Origin: Myxococcus sp.
Lineage (GTDB): Bacteria; Myxococcota; Myxococcia; Myxococcales; Myxococcaceae
Length of the DNA: 64,000 nucleotides
Reading direction: 5' to 3'
Assembly (NCBI GenBank): GCA_014879945.1
Contig: JACSRE010000242.1
Span: 1-64,000, forward strand
Shown here: positions 33,516-41,962 of the stretch, piece by piece
How positions within the stretch are numbered: position 1 is the first letter of the stretch
Layout of the letters: every line of letters begins with the position of its first letter
Position numbers and translations under genes: made by a program
The notes under the pieces: model-generated
The model's input: only the letters and a program-made list of their open reading frames with translations
What the model was told of the DNA's origin: nothing
Database searches by the model: none

Positions 33516-34127
33516 ATGCACACCGCGCTCTTGTCGCTCCTGCTCGCGACCGCACCATCGACCGCCGAGGAGGGCTCCGCCGCCACACCGCCGCCGCCTG
33601 CCCCTCCTTCGGCGGCCGACTCGGTCGTCGCCGCCGCCTTCCAACACACCTCCATCGGCACGAAGGCGGCGCAGCTTCAGCCCGAGCAGCTCAGCGCGTG
33701 GCCCTCGCTGGCGGCGCCCGGTTTTGCGCTGGCGGGCCTCGGGGCGCTGGCCTTCGCGCTGACCAGGCGGCGCGCCAAGACCGCGCGCAGCATCACCCTG
33801 GTGGAGTCGGCGACGCTGGGCCCCAAGCGCTCGCTGGTGATCGCCGACGTGATGGGTGAGCGGCTGGTGCTGGGGGTGTCCGAGGCGGGCATCTCGGTGC
33901 TCTCGAGCCGCGCCGCGCCGCAGCCCGAGCCCGCTCCCTTCATCATTCCCATGGCCGAGCGGGCCCCGGCGCCGGCCTCGAGCGAGATGGGCTTCTTCGA
34001 CCGCCTGCTGGGCCGCGTGCCCCAGGTGACGGCCTCGGCGAGCTTCGACGACACCCTGCGCGACTCGCTCGAGGATCAGGAGCTGCGCGCCAAGCTGTCG
34101 CTGGGCCAGCGGAGCGTCGTTCCGTGA
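33516..34127 (+). CDS. fliO: Flagellar export gate assembly protein FliO
   Basis: 203 residues. FliO helps assemble the FliP ring. It has an N-terminal signal-like segment (MHTALLSLLLATAPSTA), a Pro/Ala stretch, one transmembrane helix (about 66-86) and the FliO cytoplasmic domain with LVESATLGPKRSLVIADVMG and ERLVLGVSEAGISVL. The ATG follows gggaggggaccc. It overlaps fliP by 4 bases. Confidence 0.9.
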   Translation: MHTALLSLLLATAPSTAEEGSAATPPPPAPPSAADSVVAAAFQHTSIGTKAAQLQPEQLSAWPSLAAPGFALAGLGALAFALTRRRAKTARSITLVESATLGPKRSLVIADVMGERLVLGVSEAGISVLSSRAAPQPEPAPFIIPMAERAPAPASSEMGFFDRLLGRVPQVTASASFDDTLRDSLEDQELRAKLSLGQRSVVP

Positions 34128-34804
34128 CCTGGCTGGTGCTCGGCGCGACCGACGCTCCCCTGCAGCTCTCGGTGGGCGGCGGCTCTTCGGCGGTGAAGCT
34201 GTTCCTCCTGCTGACGGTCCTGTCGTTCGCGACCGGCGCGCTGATCGCCATCACCAGCTTCACCCGCATCGTGATCGTGATGTCCTTCTTGCGGCAGGCC
34301 CTGGGCACGCCGCAGCTGCCGCCCAACCAGGTGGTGATGGCCCTGGCGCTCGCCCTGACGGCCTTCGTGATGGCGCCGACGTTCACCAAGGTGCACGCCG
34401 AGGCGGTCGGGCCGTACCTCGACGATCAGATCACCGGCAAAGAGGCGTACGACCGCGGCAGCGCGCCGGTGCTTCAGTTCCTGCTGCGCCAGACGCGCCC
34501 TGACGATCTGCGGCTGTTCTACGAGCTCTCGGGCAGCGAGCGCCCGGCGCGGGCCGACGAGGTGCCGATGACGATCGCGGTGCCGGCCTTCATGGTCTCG
34601 GAGCTCACCACCGCGTTTCGCATGGGCCTGTTCATCTTCATCCCCCTGCTGCTGGTCGATCTGCTCGTCTCGGCCATCTTGATGTCGCTGGGCCTGATGA
34701 TGGTGCCGCCGACGCTGGTGTCGCTGCCGCTGAAGGTGGGCATCTTCCTGCTGGCCGACGGCTGGCACCTGCTGGTGCAGTCGCTGGTGAGGAGCTTCTC
34801 GTGA
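34124..34804 (+). CDS. fliP: Flagellar export gate protein FliP
   Basis: 226 residues, GTG start overlapping fliO. FliP forms the export gate with FliQ and FliR. Family motifs are clear: LLLTVLSFATGALIAITSFT, RIVIVMSFLRQALGTPQLPP, and the C-terminal PAFMVSELTTAFRMGLFIFI and MMVPPTLVSLPLKVGIFLL. Three to four transmembrane helices are visible. The usual cleavable signal peptide seems reduced to a short N-terminus. Confidence 0.97.
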   Translation: MTWLVLGATDAPLQLSVGGGSSAVKLFLLLTVLSFATGALIAITSFTRIVIVMSFLRQALGTPQLPPNQVVMALALALTAFVMAPTFTKVHAEAVGPYLDDQITGKEAYDRGSAPVLQFLLRQTRPDDLRLFYELSGSERPARADEVPMTIAVPAFMVSELTTAFRMGLFIFIPLLLVDLLVSAILMSLGLMMVPPTLVSLPLKVGIFLLADGWHLLVQSLVRSFS

Positions 34805-35070
34805 GCGCCGACGCCATGCCCGCGCTGTTTCGTGAGGGGCTGATGCTGCTGGGCGTGGTGGCGGGCCCGCTGTTCGGCGCGCTCTTGCTCGTCAGCCTCG
34901 TGGTGGGCGTGCTGCAGAGCGTGACCCAGGTGCAGGAGCCGGCCGTCGGCGCCGTGCCCCGGCTCGCCACCGTCATCCTCGTGGTCGCCTTCGGCGGCGG
35001 GTGGATGATGGAGCGCCTCTCGGGCTTCCTGCGGTCGGCCATCGAGCGCATCGCCGACCGGGGCTTCTGA
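34801..35070 (+). CDS. fliQ: Flagellar export gate protein FliQ
   Basis: 89 residues, GTG start overlapping fliP. Two transmembrane helices (about 16-38 and 52-72) flank the conserved VVGVLQSVTQVQEPAVGAVP segment, where families usually have LQAATQIQE. It is a gate component with FliP and FliR. Confidence 0.96.
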   Translation: MSADAMPALFREGLMLLGVVAGPLFGALLLVSLVVGVLQSVTQVQEPAVGAVPRLATVILVVAFGGGWMMERLSGFLRSAIERIADRGF

Positions 35071-35074
35071 CGCC

Positions 35075-35821
35075 GTGGATCTCTCGCTGCCCGTGGTGCT
35101 GGGGTTCATGCTGGTGCTGACGCGCACCGCGTCGCTGCTGGGCGTGGCGCCGATCCTCGGGTCGCGGTCGGTGCCCATGCGCATCCGCGCGGCGTTGATC
35201 GGCGTGGTGGCCGTCGTCACCTGGCTGGCCGCGAGCATGCCGCGGGTGCCGGTGCCGGCCGACTTCGTGTCGCTCGCGGCGCTGGTGGCCAGCGAGGTGG
35301 CGCTGGGGCTGACCGCGGGGCTGTCGTCCAAGCTCCTCATCGACGCCGCCCAGTCGGGAGGCCAGGCCGCCGCCAACGCCATGGGCTTCGGCTTCGGCCA
35401 GATGATCAACCCGCACAGCAACTCCGAGTCGTCGACGATGGGCGAGCTCTTCATGGCCCTGGCCCTCGGGGCGGCGCTCGTCTTCAGGCTCCCCGAGGAG
35501 TGCATCGGCTGGCTGGTGCGCTCGGTGCGCGAGGTGCCTCCGGGCGGCACCGTCGACGTCACCAGCCTGGCCAGCGCGCTGACCCAGCAGCTCATCTTCG
35601 GCATCACGCTCTCGGTGCGGGTCGCCTTCCCGCTCTTCGCGTCGGCGATTCTTGGCTACGCCGCCCTGGCGGCCCTGGGCCGTACGGCGCCGCAGTTGTC
35701 GCTCCAGAGCCTGGGGTTCGCCGTGTCGATCGGCTGCGGCGTGCTGGCGGTCTTCTTCGTCGCCCCTGACGCGGCCCGCCTGTGCGCCGACGCCGCCACC
35801 CGCATCTTCACCCGGAGCTAA
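35075..35821 (+). CDS. fliR: Flagellar export gate protein FliR
   Basis: 248 residues, GTG start 4 bases after fliQ. About six hydrophobic helices are seen. Motifs include RTASLLGVAPILGSRSVPMR near the N-terminus and the QSGGQAAANAMGFGFGQMIN segment (residues about 91-110). It forms the export gate with FliP and FliQ. Length is normal. Confidence 0.96.
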   Translation: MDLSLPVVLGFMLVLTRTASLLGVAPILGSRSVPMRIRAALIGVVAVVTWLAASMPRVPVPADFVSLAALVASEVALGLTAGLSSKLLIDAAQSGGQAAANAMGFGFGQMINPHSNSESSTMGELFMALALGAALVFRLPEECIGWLVRSVREVPPGGTVDVTSLASALTQQLIFGITLSVRVAFPLFASAILGYAALAALGRTAPQLSLQSLGFAVSIGCGVLAVFFVAPDAARLCADAATRIFTRS

Positions 35822-35824
35822 CCG

Positions 35825-36904
35825 ATGGCCGATGAACAGGCCGACCAGGATCAGCGCACCGAAGACGCTAGCGAGCGGCGGCTCCATCAGGCCTTCGAAG
35901 AGGGCGACATCGCCCTGCCTCGCGAGTTCGTGATGCTGGGCGGCTTCATCGCCGGCGCTCTCGTGCTCTCGAAGGTCGGCCCGTCGTTTCAGCGCGCGCT
36001 CACGGCCCTCGTCACCGACGTGGTGCGCCTGGCCCCCTCGGCCCCGTTCGCCACCCTGCCCTCGCTGGTGCTGCCGCTGGTGGTGCCGACGGCCGCCATC
36101 ATGCTCACCGTCGCCTCGGTAGGCATCGCGCTCACCTTCACGCAGACCCGCGCTCACGTCTGGGACGACCGGGCCACGCCCGACTTCTCCCGGCTCTTCA
36201 GCCCTTCTCGCATCACCCACTTCGTGTCGAAGGACTTCGCGCAGGACCTGGTGATCAGCCTCGTCAAGCTCGTGGCAGTGGCTGGGGTTCTTTGGACCTC
36301 GTTCCGCGCCGAGTTCCTGACGCTCCATGGGCTGCTCCATGTGTCTGCGGCCGATCAGTTCACCGCCCTCTTCGCGCCGCTCTCGAAGGCGCTGTTCCGC
36401 GTGCTGACCGTCTTCGCCGTCTTCGCTGGTGCCGACTTTGCACTGACGCACTGGCGATACCGGAAGAAGCACATGATGACCCGCGACGAAGTCAAACGAG
36501 AGGTGAAGGAAGACGAGGGAGACCCTCAGATCCGCGGTGCGCGCAAGCGCAAGCACCGTGAGCTGTCGCGCCGCAACGCCATCGCCGAGACGAAGACCGC
36601 CGACGCGCTGATCGTCAACCCCACCCACATCGCCATCGCGGTGCGCTACCGCAAAGACGAAGACGCGGCGCCGCGGGTGGTGGCCAAGGGCAAGGGCGTG
36701 CTGGCCGAGGCCATGCGCGACGCCGCCCGCAGCAACGGCATTCCCATCGTCCAGGACATTCCGCTCGCGCGGTTGCTCTTCAAGAAGGTGAAGACCGGCG
36801 GCCAGGTGCCGAAAGAGACGTTCAAGGCCGTGGCCGCGGTGCTCGCCTTCGTCTACCGCATCACGGGGAAGACCCAGGCCGCGACCCATGAGGTCCGCCT
36901 GTGA
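35825..36904 (+). CDS. flhB: Flagellar export switch protein FlhB
   Basis: 359 residues. The N-terminus (DASERRLHQAFEEGDIALPRE) is typical. Four transmembrane helices lie between about residues 30 and 210. The cytoplasmic domain has the autocleavage motif NPTH starting at Asn265, so it should cleave between Asn265 and Pro266 and switch export from hook to filament substrates with FliK. It overlaps flhA by 4 bases. Confidence 0.97.
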   Translation: MADEQADQDQRTEDASERRLHQAFEEGDIALPREFVMLGGFIAGALVLSKVGPSFQRALTALVTDVVRLAPSAPFATLPSLVLPLVVPTAAIMLTVASVGIALTFTQTRAHVWDDRATPDFSRLFSPSRITHFVSKDFAQDLVISLVKLVAVAGVLWTSFRAEFLTLHGLLHVSAADQFTALFAPLSKALFRVLTVFAVFAGADFALTHWRYRKKHMMTRDEVKREVKEDEGDPQIRGARKRKHRELSRRNAIAETKTADALIVNPTHIAIAVRYRKDEDAAPRVVAKGKGVLAEAMRDAARSNGIPIVQDIPLARLLFKKVKTGGQVPKETFKAVAAVLAFVYRITGKTQAATHEVRL

Positions 36905-38961
36905 GCGCTGCCGCCGCGCCCGCCCCCCGCATTCAGCCCGAGGGCCTCCTCGCGCTGGCGGTGCTCGGGGTGCTGGGCATCCTCGTCGTGCCGCTCCCCG
37001 CGCCGCTGCTCGACGCGCTGCTGGCCCTCAACGTCGCGCTGTCGGTGATGATGCTGCTGGTCTCGCTCGGCTTGACCAAGGCCGTCGAGTTCTCGGTCTT
37101 CCCCTCGCTGCTGCTCATCACCACGCTGTTCCGCCTCTCGCTCAACGTCGCCACCACGCGCCTCATCCTGCTCGACGGCGGCAAGGGCGCGGGCTCGGCG
37201 GGCCACGTCATCGAGGCCTTCGGGCGCTTCGCGGTCGGCGGCAGCCTGATCGTGGGCGCGGTGATCTTCCTCATCCTCCTGGTGGTGAACTTCGCGGTCA
37301 TCACCAAGGGCTCTGGCCGCGTGTCCGAGGTCGCCGCGCGCTTCACCCTCGACGCGCTGCCCGGCAAGCAGATGTCGATCGACGCCGACCTCGCCGCCGG
37401 GGTGATCGACGAGAAGCAGGCGCGCGACCGTCGCCAGGCGCTCTCGCGCGAGACCGAGTTCTTCGGCGCGATGGACGGCGCCAGCAAGTTCGTGCGCGGC
37501 GACGCCATCGCCGGCCTGATCATCACCGCCATCAACATCATCGGCGGCCTCGTCGCCGGCCTGGCGCGCGACCACTTCTCGTTCAGCCAGGCCATCGACA
37601 CCTACACGGTGCTCACCATCGGCGACGGGCTCATCACCCAGCTGCCCGCGCTGCTGGTCTCGACCGCCGCCGGTGTGCTGGTCACCCGCTCCGAGGGCGC
37701 AGATCTCGGCACCCAGGTCGGCGGGCAGATCTTCGGCAGTCCTCGCGCGCTCAAGTACTCCGCCATGGTGCTCGGCCTGCTCGCGCTGCTGCCGGGCCTG
37801 CCGACGCTGGCCTTCGGGCCGCTCGCCATCGGCGCCCTGGTGATGTCGCGCCGCGCCGAGAAGAACCAGGCGCTCGCGAAGCTCTCACCGAAGAAGCAGG
37901 ACGAGGCGGCGAAGGGCGAGCAGCGCATGCAGGATCTGCTGGCCCTCGACACCCTCGAGCTCGAGGTCGGCTACACGCTGCTGCCCCTCATCGACGTCGA
38001 GAAGGGCGGCGAGCTGCCCGGCCGCGTGACGTCGCTGCGCAAGCAGCTCGCCACCGACATGGGCCTGGTGCTGCCCTCGGTGCACCTCAAGGACAACCTG
38101 CGCCTCGACGGCACCGAGTACCGCGTCAAGCTGCGCGGCATCGAGGTGGGCCGGGGCGTGGTGCAGGCCGGCCGCCTGATGTGCCTCGAGCCCAACGGCG
38201 GCACGCCCACCATCGACGGCCTGCCCGGCAAAGATCCCGCCTTCGGGCTGCCCGCCGTCTGGGTGCTGCCCGAGCAGCGCGCGGCGGCCGAGGCGCGTGG
38301 CTACACGCTGGTCGACGGCCCCTCGGTGGTCACCACGCACCTGTCGGAGCTCATTCGCCGCAACGCGCACGAGCTCATCGGCCGCCAGGAGGTGCAGGAG
38401 CTGCTGGGCACCTGCGCGAAAGAGGCGCCCAAGCTCGTGGAAGACACCGTGCCGGGCGTGGTCAGCCTGGGCGAGCTCGTGCGGGTGCTGCGCGGCCTGC
38501 TGCGCGAGGGCATCTCGGTGCGCGACCTGCGCACGATCCTCGAGGCGGTGGCCGACGCCGCGCCGCGGAGCAAAGACGCCCACTTCCTCGTCGAGCAGGT
38601 GCGCCGCCGCCTCGCCCGGCAGATCACCTCGCGCGTGGCCGAGCGGGGCACCGTGTACGCCCTCACCCTCGAGCGCCCGGCCGAAGAGGCGCTGCGCCAG
38701 GCGCTGGGCCAGAACGACGGCGAGCCCACCCTGGCACCCGACATCGACACCGCCAGGCGCCTCATCACCAGCCTCGAGACGCGCGCCTCGGCGCTGGTGG
38801 CCGCGGGCAAGAGCCCGGTCGTGCTGGCGCCGACCGACCTCCGCAAGCCCCTCTTCGACTTCGCGTCGCGCTTCGTGCCCGACCTCTGCGTCATCTCTGC
38901 CCGCGAGCTGGTGCCTGGCACCACCATCGAGCCCGCCGGGACCATCTCGTTGAACTCCTGA
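36901..38961 (+). CDS. flhA: Flagellar export gate platform protein FlhA
   Basis: 686 residues, GTG start overlapping flhB. Eight transmembrane helices fill about residues 15-320. The FHIPEP-type core is visible (FPSLLLITTLFRLSLNVATT, VITKGSGRVSEVAARFTLDALPGKQMSIDADL split over the FHIPEP segment). The cytoplasmic nonameric ring domain occupies about 345-686, with LPAVWVLPEQR and LREGISVRDLRTILEA. It binds late export chaperones. Length is normal. Confidence 0.97.
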   Translation: MSAAAAPAPRIQPEGLLALAVLGVLGILVVPLPAPLLDALLALNVALSVMMLLVSLGLTKAVEFSVFPSLLLITTLFRLSLNVATTRLILLDGGKGAGSAGHVIEAFGRFAVGGSLIVGAVIFLILLVVNFAVITKGSGRVSEVAARFTLDALPGKQMSIDADLAAGVIDEKQARDRRQALSRETEFFGAMDGASKFVRGDAIAGLIITAINIIGGLVAGLARDHFSFSQAIDTYTVLTIGDGLITQLPALLVSTAAGVLVTRSEGADLGTQVGGQIFGSPRALKYSAMVLGLLALLPGLPTLAFGPLAIGALVMSRRAEKNQALAKLSPKKQDEAAKGEQRMQDLLALDTLELEVGYTLLPLIDVEKGGELPGRVTSLRKQLATDMGLVLPSVHLKDNLRLDGTEYRVKLRGIEVGRGVVQAGRLMCLEPNGGTPTIDGLPGKDPAFGLPAVWVLPEQRAAAEARGYTLVDGPSVVTTHLSELIRRNAHELIGRQEVQELLGTCAKEAPKLVEDTVPGVVSLGELVRVLRGLLREGISVRDLRTILEAVADAAPRSKDAHFLVEQVRRRLARQITSRVAERGTVYALTLERPAEEALRQALGQNDGEPTLAPDIDTARRLITSLETRASALVAAGKSPVVLAPTDLRKPLFDFASRFVPDLCVISARELVPGTTIEPAGTISLNS

Positions 38962-38974
38962 GGAGCCGACCGAC

Positions 38975-40249
38975 ATGAGCACCTTCCGCACCTTCCGCGC
39001 CCCCGACACCCGCTCCGCGCTCGCGATGGTGAAGGCCGCGCTCGGGCCTGAGGCGATCATCATCGCGACGCGCGAGGTGTCGAACGGCCTCTTCCGCCCC
39101 AAGGAGATCGAGGTGACGGCGGCCCTGCCCGAGCCCGGCCCCGTCTCGAAGGCCCTCGACAGCCAGCCCTGGGCGACCGCCCCGGCCGGCAAGGCGCCCT
39201 CGATTCCCCCTGCGATGACGCCCCGCCGCGCGCTCACCACCGAGCTGCCTGCCGCAGAGCCGCCCCGCGCCACGACCGCCCAGCTGCACTCGGCCGATCT
39301 GCAGCAGGCCATCAGCGCCGCGGCCGAGAGCCGGAGCGCTCCCGACCTCAACGACGAGCTGGTGCGCCTGCGCGGCGCCTTCGAGGCGATGCAGCGCGAG
39401 ATGAAGACGCTGGCCCGCCAGCGCGTGGAGCGCGACACCAACCTGCCCGGCGCCGCCACCGATCTCTACGCGCACCTCATCAGCCAGGGCGTCGAGGACC
39501 AGCTGGCCGACGAGTGCGTGCGCCAGGCCGTCGAGCTCGCGAAGGACACGCGCCTCGAGAGCCTGTTGCCGGTGCTGCGCAGCGCGGTCTCGGAGCGCAT
39601 CGTCGCCGGTCGCGCGCCGTGGCTGGCCGATCAGCGGCGCCGCACCATCGCGGTGGTGGGCCCCACCGGCGTCGGCAAGACCACCACCCTCGCCAAGATC
39701 GCCGCCCGGGCCATCATGGAGTCGAAGCAGAAGGTCGCCCTCATCACCATCGACACCTACCGCATCGGGGCCAGCGAGCAGGTGCTCCGCTACGGCGAGA
39801 TCATGTCGGTGCCCACCTTCGTCGCGCGCGATCGCGTCGAGCTGAACCGGGCGCTGGAGCGCACCGCCGGCGCCGACCTCGTGCTGGTGGACACCGCGGG
39901 GCGGAGCATGAGCGAGGCCGTCGCCCGCCAGGCCGAGATGCTGCGCGCCGTCGAGGGCATGCAGCTGTTCCTGGTGGTGAGCGCCGGCACCGGCACGCGC
40001 GAGATGGCCGCGGCCGCCGACCGCTACCGCGCCATGCAGCCCGAGCGGCTGATCATCACGAAGACCGACGAGGCGGTGGGCACCGGCTCGCTGCTCTCGG
40101 CCTCGGTGCGCATCGGCCGCCCCATCGTCGCCGTCTCGAACGGGCAGCGGGTGCCCGAAGACATTCACGCGCTGTCGAGCACCGAGCTGGTCGACCTCGT
40201 CGTCGGAACCCCTGGCCGGGCCGACGGCGTGAAGGCGGGGGGCCGCTAA
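38975..40249 (+). CDS. flhF: Flagellar placement GTPase FlhF
   Basis: 424 residues. FlhF is an SRP-type GTPase that sets the site, usually the pole, of flagellar assembly. After the basic N-terminal region (RTFRAPDTRSALAMVKAALG) and a variable linker, the N and G domains carry GPTGVGKTTT (from residue 229), DTYRIGASEQV, VDTAGRS and TKTDEAVGTG. All GTPase motifs are intact. It is followed after 3 bases by its regulator flhG. Confidence 0.96.
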   Translation: MSTFRTFRAPDTRSALAMVKAALGPEAIIIATREVSNGLFRPKEIEVTAALPEPGPVSKALDSQPWATAPAGKAPSIPPAMTPRRALTTELPAAEPPRATTAQLHSADLQQAISAAAESRSAPDLNDELVRLRGAFEAMQREMKTLARQRVERDTNLPGAATDLYAHLISQGVEDQLADECVRQAVELAKDTRLESLLPVLRSAVSERIVAGRAPWLADQRRRTIAVVGPTGVGKTTTLAKIAARAIMESKQKVALITIDTYRIGASEQVLRYGEIMSVPTFVARDRVELNRALERTAGADLVLVDTAGRSMSEAVARQAEMLRAVEGMQLFLVVSAGTGTREMAAAADRYRAMQPERLIITKTDEAVGTGSLLSASVRIGRPIVAVSNGQRVPEDIHALSSTELVDLVVGTPGRADGVKAGGR

Positions 40250-40252
40250 CCC

Positions 40253-41119
40253 ATGGACCAGGCGATCGGACTGAGAGAGCTGATGAAGGAACACAAGAAG
40301 ACCCGCTCGAAGCTGCGCGTCATCGGCGTCACCAGCGGCAAGGGCGGCGTCGGCAAGTCGAACGTCGCCGCGAACCTGGCGGTCCTGGCCTCGCGCGCCG
40401 GCAACCGGGTGCTGGTGCTCGACGCCGATCTCGGGCTCGCCAACGTCGAGGTGCTCTTCGGCCTCAAGCCCCGCTACCACCTCGGCCACCTGCTCGACGG
40501 CGACGTGCCCGTGCGCGACATCATCGCCGAGGGCCCCGAGGGGGTGATGGTGCTGCCCGCGGGCCACGGCCTGCAGGCGCTCACCCGGCTCGACGAGGCC
40601 CAGCGGCTGCGCCTGGTGGCGGCGGTCGATCAGCTCGAGGAGGACTACGACATCATCTTCGTCGACTGCGGCGCTGGCATCGGCGACAACGTGTTGTTCT
40701 TCGTTGGCGCCGCGCAAGAGGCCCTGCTGGTGGTGAGCCCCGAGCCCACCTCGCTCACCGACGCCTACGCCACCCTCAAGGTCCTCTGCCAGGAAGGGCG
40801 CGCGCGCTACTTCAACGTCGTCGTCAACCAGGCCCCAAACGAGGCCGTCGCGAAGGACATCTTCGATCGCCTCTCGTCGGTAGTGAGCCGCTTCCTCGGG
40901 GCGAAGATGCGCTGGCTGGGCTGGCTGCCGCGCGACGAGAACGTTCACCGCGCGGTGATGTCGCAGAAGCCGCTGGTGGGGCTCTTCCCCAGCTCGCCCG
41001 CCACCCGCGCGCTCAACAGCGTCGCCGACACGCTCTTCAACGAGCCTCCGCCCATTCAGCTCGAGGGCGGCCTCAAGTTCCTGTGGAGCCGACTCCTGCG
41101 CGAGTCGAGCGTGCACTGA
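40253..41119 (+). CDS. flhG: Flagellar number regulator FlhG (MinD-like ATPase)
   Basis: 288 residues. FlhG/FleN limits flagellar number and stimulates FlhF. The N-terminus MDQAIGLRELM contains the DQAxxLR activator motif that triggers FlhF GTPase activity. The deviant Walker A is SGKGGVGKSN (about 25-34), then VLDADLGLANVEVLFG and FVDCGAGIGDN. A C-terminal amphipathic helix (GGLKFLWSRLLRESS) may be the membrane-targeting sequence. In Pseudomonas and Vibrio FleN/FlhG also restrains the master sigma-54 activator; the same may hold here. Confidence 0.95.
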   Translation: MDQAIGLRELMKEHKKTRSKLRVIGVTSGKGGVGKSNVAANLAVLASRAGNRVLVLDADLGLANVEVLFGLKPRYHLGHLLDGDVPVRDIIAEGPEGVMVLPAGHGLQALTRLDEAQRLRLVAAVDQLEEDYDIIFVDCGAGIGDNVLFFVGAAQEALLVVSPEPTSLTDAYATLKVLCQEGRARYFNVVVNQAPNEAVAKDIFDRLSSVVSRFLGAKMRWLGWLPRDENVHRAVMSQKPLVGLFPSSPATRALNSVADTLFNEPPPIQLEGGLKFLWSRLLRESSVH

Positions 41120-41133
41120 CGAAAGGAGAGCCC

Positions 41134-41844
41134 ATGCACCGCGCCGCCATTCGCTACGAGACGACCCAGCAGGCTCCCCCGCTCAACGAGAACGAGGTGG
41201 TTCAGCGGTACGCGTTCCTGATCGATCGCGTCGCCAGGCGCATCAGCGCGCGCACCGCCAACGCCGTTCAGCCCGGCGACCTCTGGTCCGTCGGGGCGCT
41301 CGGGCTCCTCGACGCCTGGCGCCGCTACGACGCCGACCGCGCGGTGAAGTTCGAGAGCTTCGCCGAGCACCGCATTCGCGGCGCGATGATCGACGAGCTG
41401 CGCGAGATGGACCACCTGCCCCGCCGGCTGCGCGCCGACACCGACAAGGTGCGCAAGGCCCGGCAGGCCCTGGGCGTCACCCTGGGCCGGGAGCCCACCC
41501 AGGAGGAGCTGGCCGACAAGCTCGGCGTGTCGATCGAGGAGGTGGACAACCTCGAGTCCCTCTCGCAGCCGGTGGTGCCGCTGACGCCCGAGCTCCCCCT
41601 CGCCAGCCTCGACGCCCGCCAGGATGAGCGCCTCGATCAGGCCCAGGTGGTGCGCGGGCTGACCGAGGCCATCAGCAAGCTGCCGCCGCGCCTGTCGCTG
41701 CTGCTGTCGCTGCACTACGTCGAGGGGCTCACCTACAAGGAGATCGCCCAGGCCCTCGAGGTGAGCGAGGCGCGGGTGTGCCAGCTCCACGGCGACGCGG
41801 TGAAGAAGCTGCGCGAGGCGATGACCCAGCGCGACGAGGGCTGA
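41134..41844 (+). CDS. fliA: Flagellar sigma-28 factor FliA
   Basis: 236 residues. The ATG follows gaaaggagagccc. Regions 2, 3 and 4 of a group 3 sigma factor are complete: GDLWSVGALGLLDAWRRYD, FESFAEHRIRGAMIDELR, PTQEELADKLGVSIEEV and the region 4 helix-turn-helix YKEIAQALEVSEARVCQLH. It should transcribe late genes such as flagellin. Its anti-sigma factor FlgM is not in the window. It ends the flagellar cluster. Confidence 0.96.
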   Translation: MHRAAIRYETTQQAPPLNENEVVQRYAFLIDRVARRISARTANAVQPGDLWSVGALGLLDAWRRYDADRAVKFESFAEHRIRGAMIDELREMDHLPRRLRADTDKVRKARQALGVTLGREPTQEELADKLGVSIEEVDNLESLSQPVVPLTPELPLASLDARQDERLDQAQVVRGLTEAISKLPPRLSLLLSLHYVEGLTYKEIAQALEVSEARVCQLHGDAVKKLREAMTQRDEG

Positions 41845-41895
41845 GCCCCGCGCCATCGAGGGCCGGGCATGAGCTGCCCTTCTGTGGGCGCCGGC

Positions 41896-41914
41896 GGTGA
41901 CGCACGTCGTCACC
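41896..41914. terminator. Hairpin after the flagellar cluster
   Basis: GGTGACG-CACGT-CGTCACC gives a 7-bp perfect stem. A weaker hairpin, GGGCA-TGAGC-TGCCC followed by TTCT, lies at 41865-41879. Together they may separate fliA from kbl. The first could equally be an operator for kbl-tdh. Confidence 0.4.
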
Positions 41915-41962
41915 TCGCGAGCGTTCTCGAACCGCCCCAAAGGGTGCTACGCCGCGCCGCGC

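Noticed and set aside
34973-36889. 638-codon minus-strand frame over fliR-flhB
   Set aside because: Antisense shadow with His/Arg/Glu-rich low-complexity composition; the plus-strand genes are unmistakable.
38891-41116. 741-codon minus-strand frame over flhF-flhG
   Set aside because: Antisense shadow of two well-conserved GTPase/ATPase genes.
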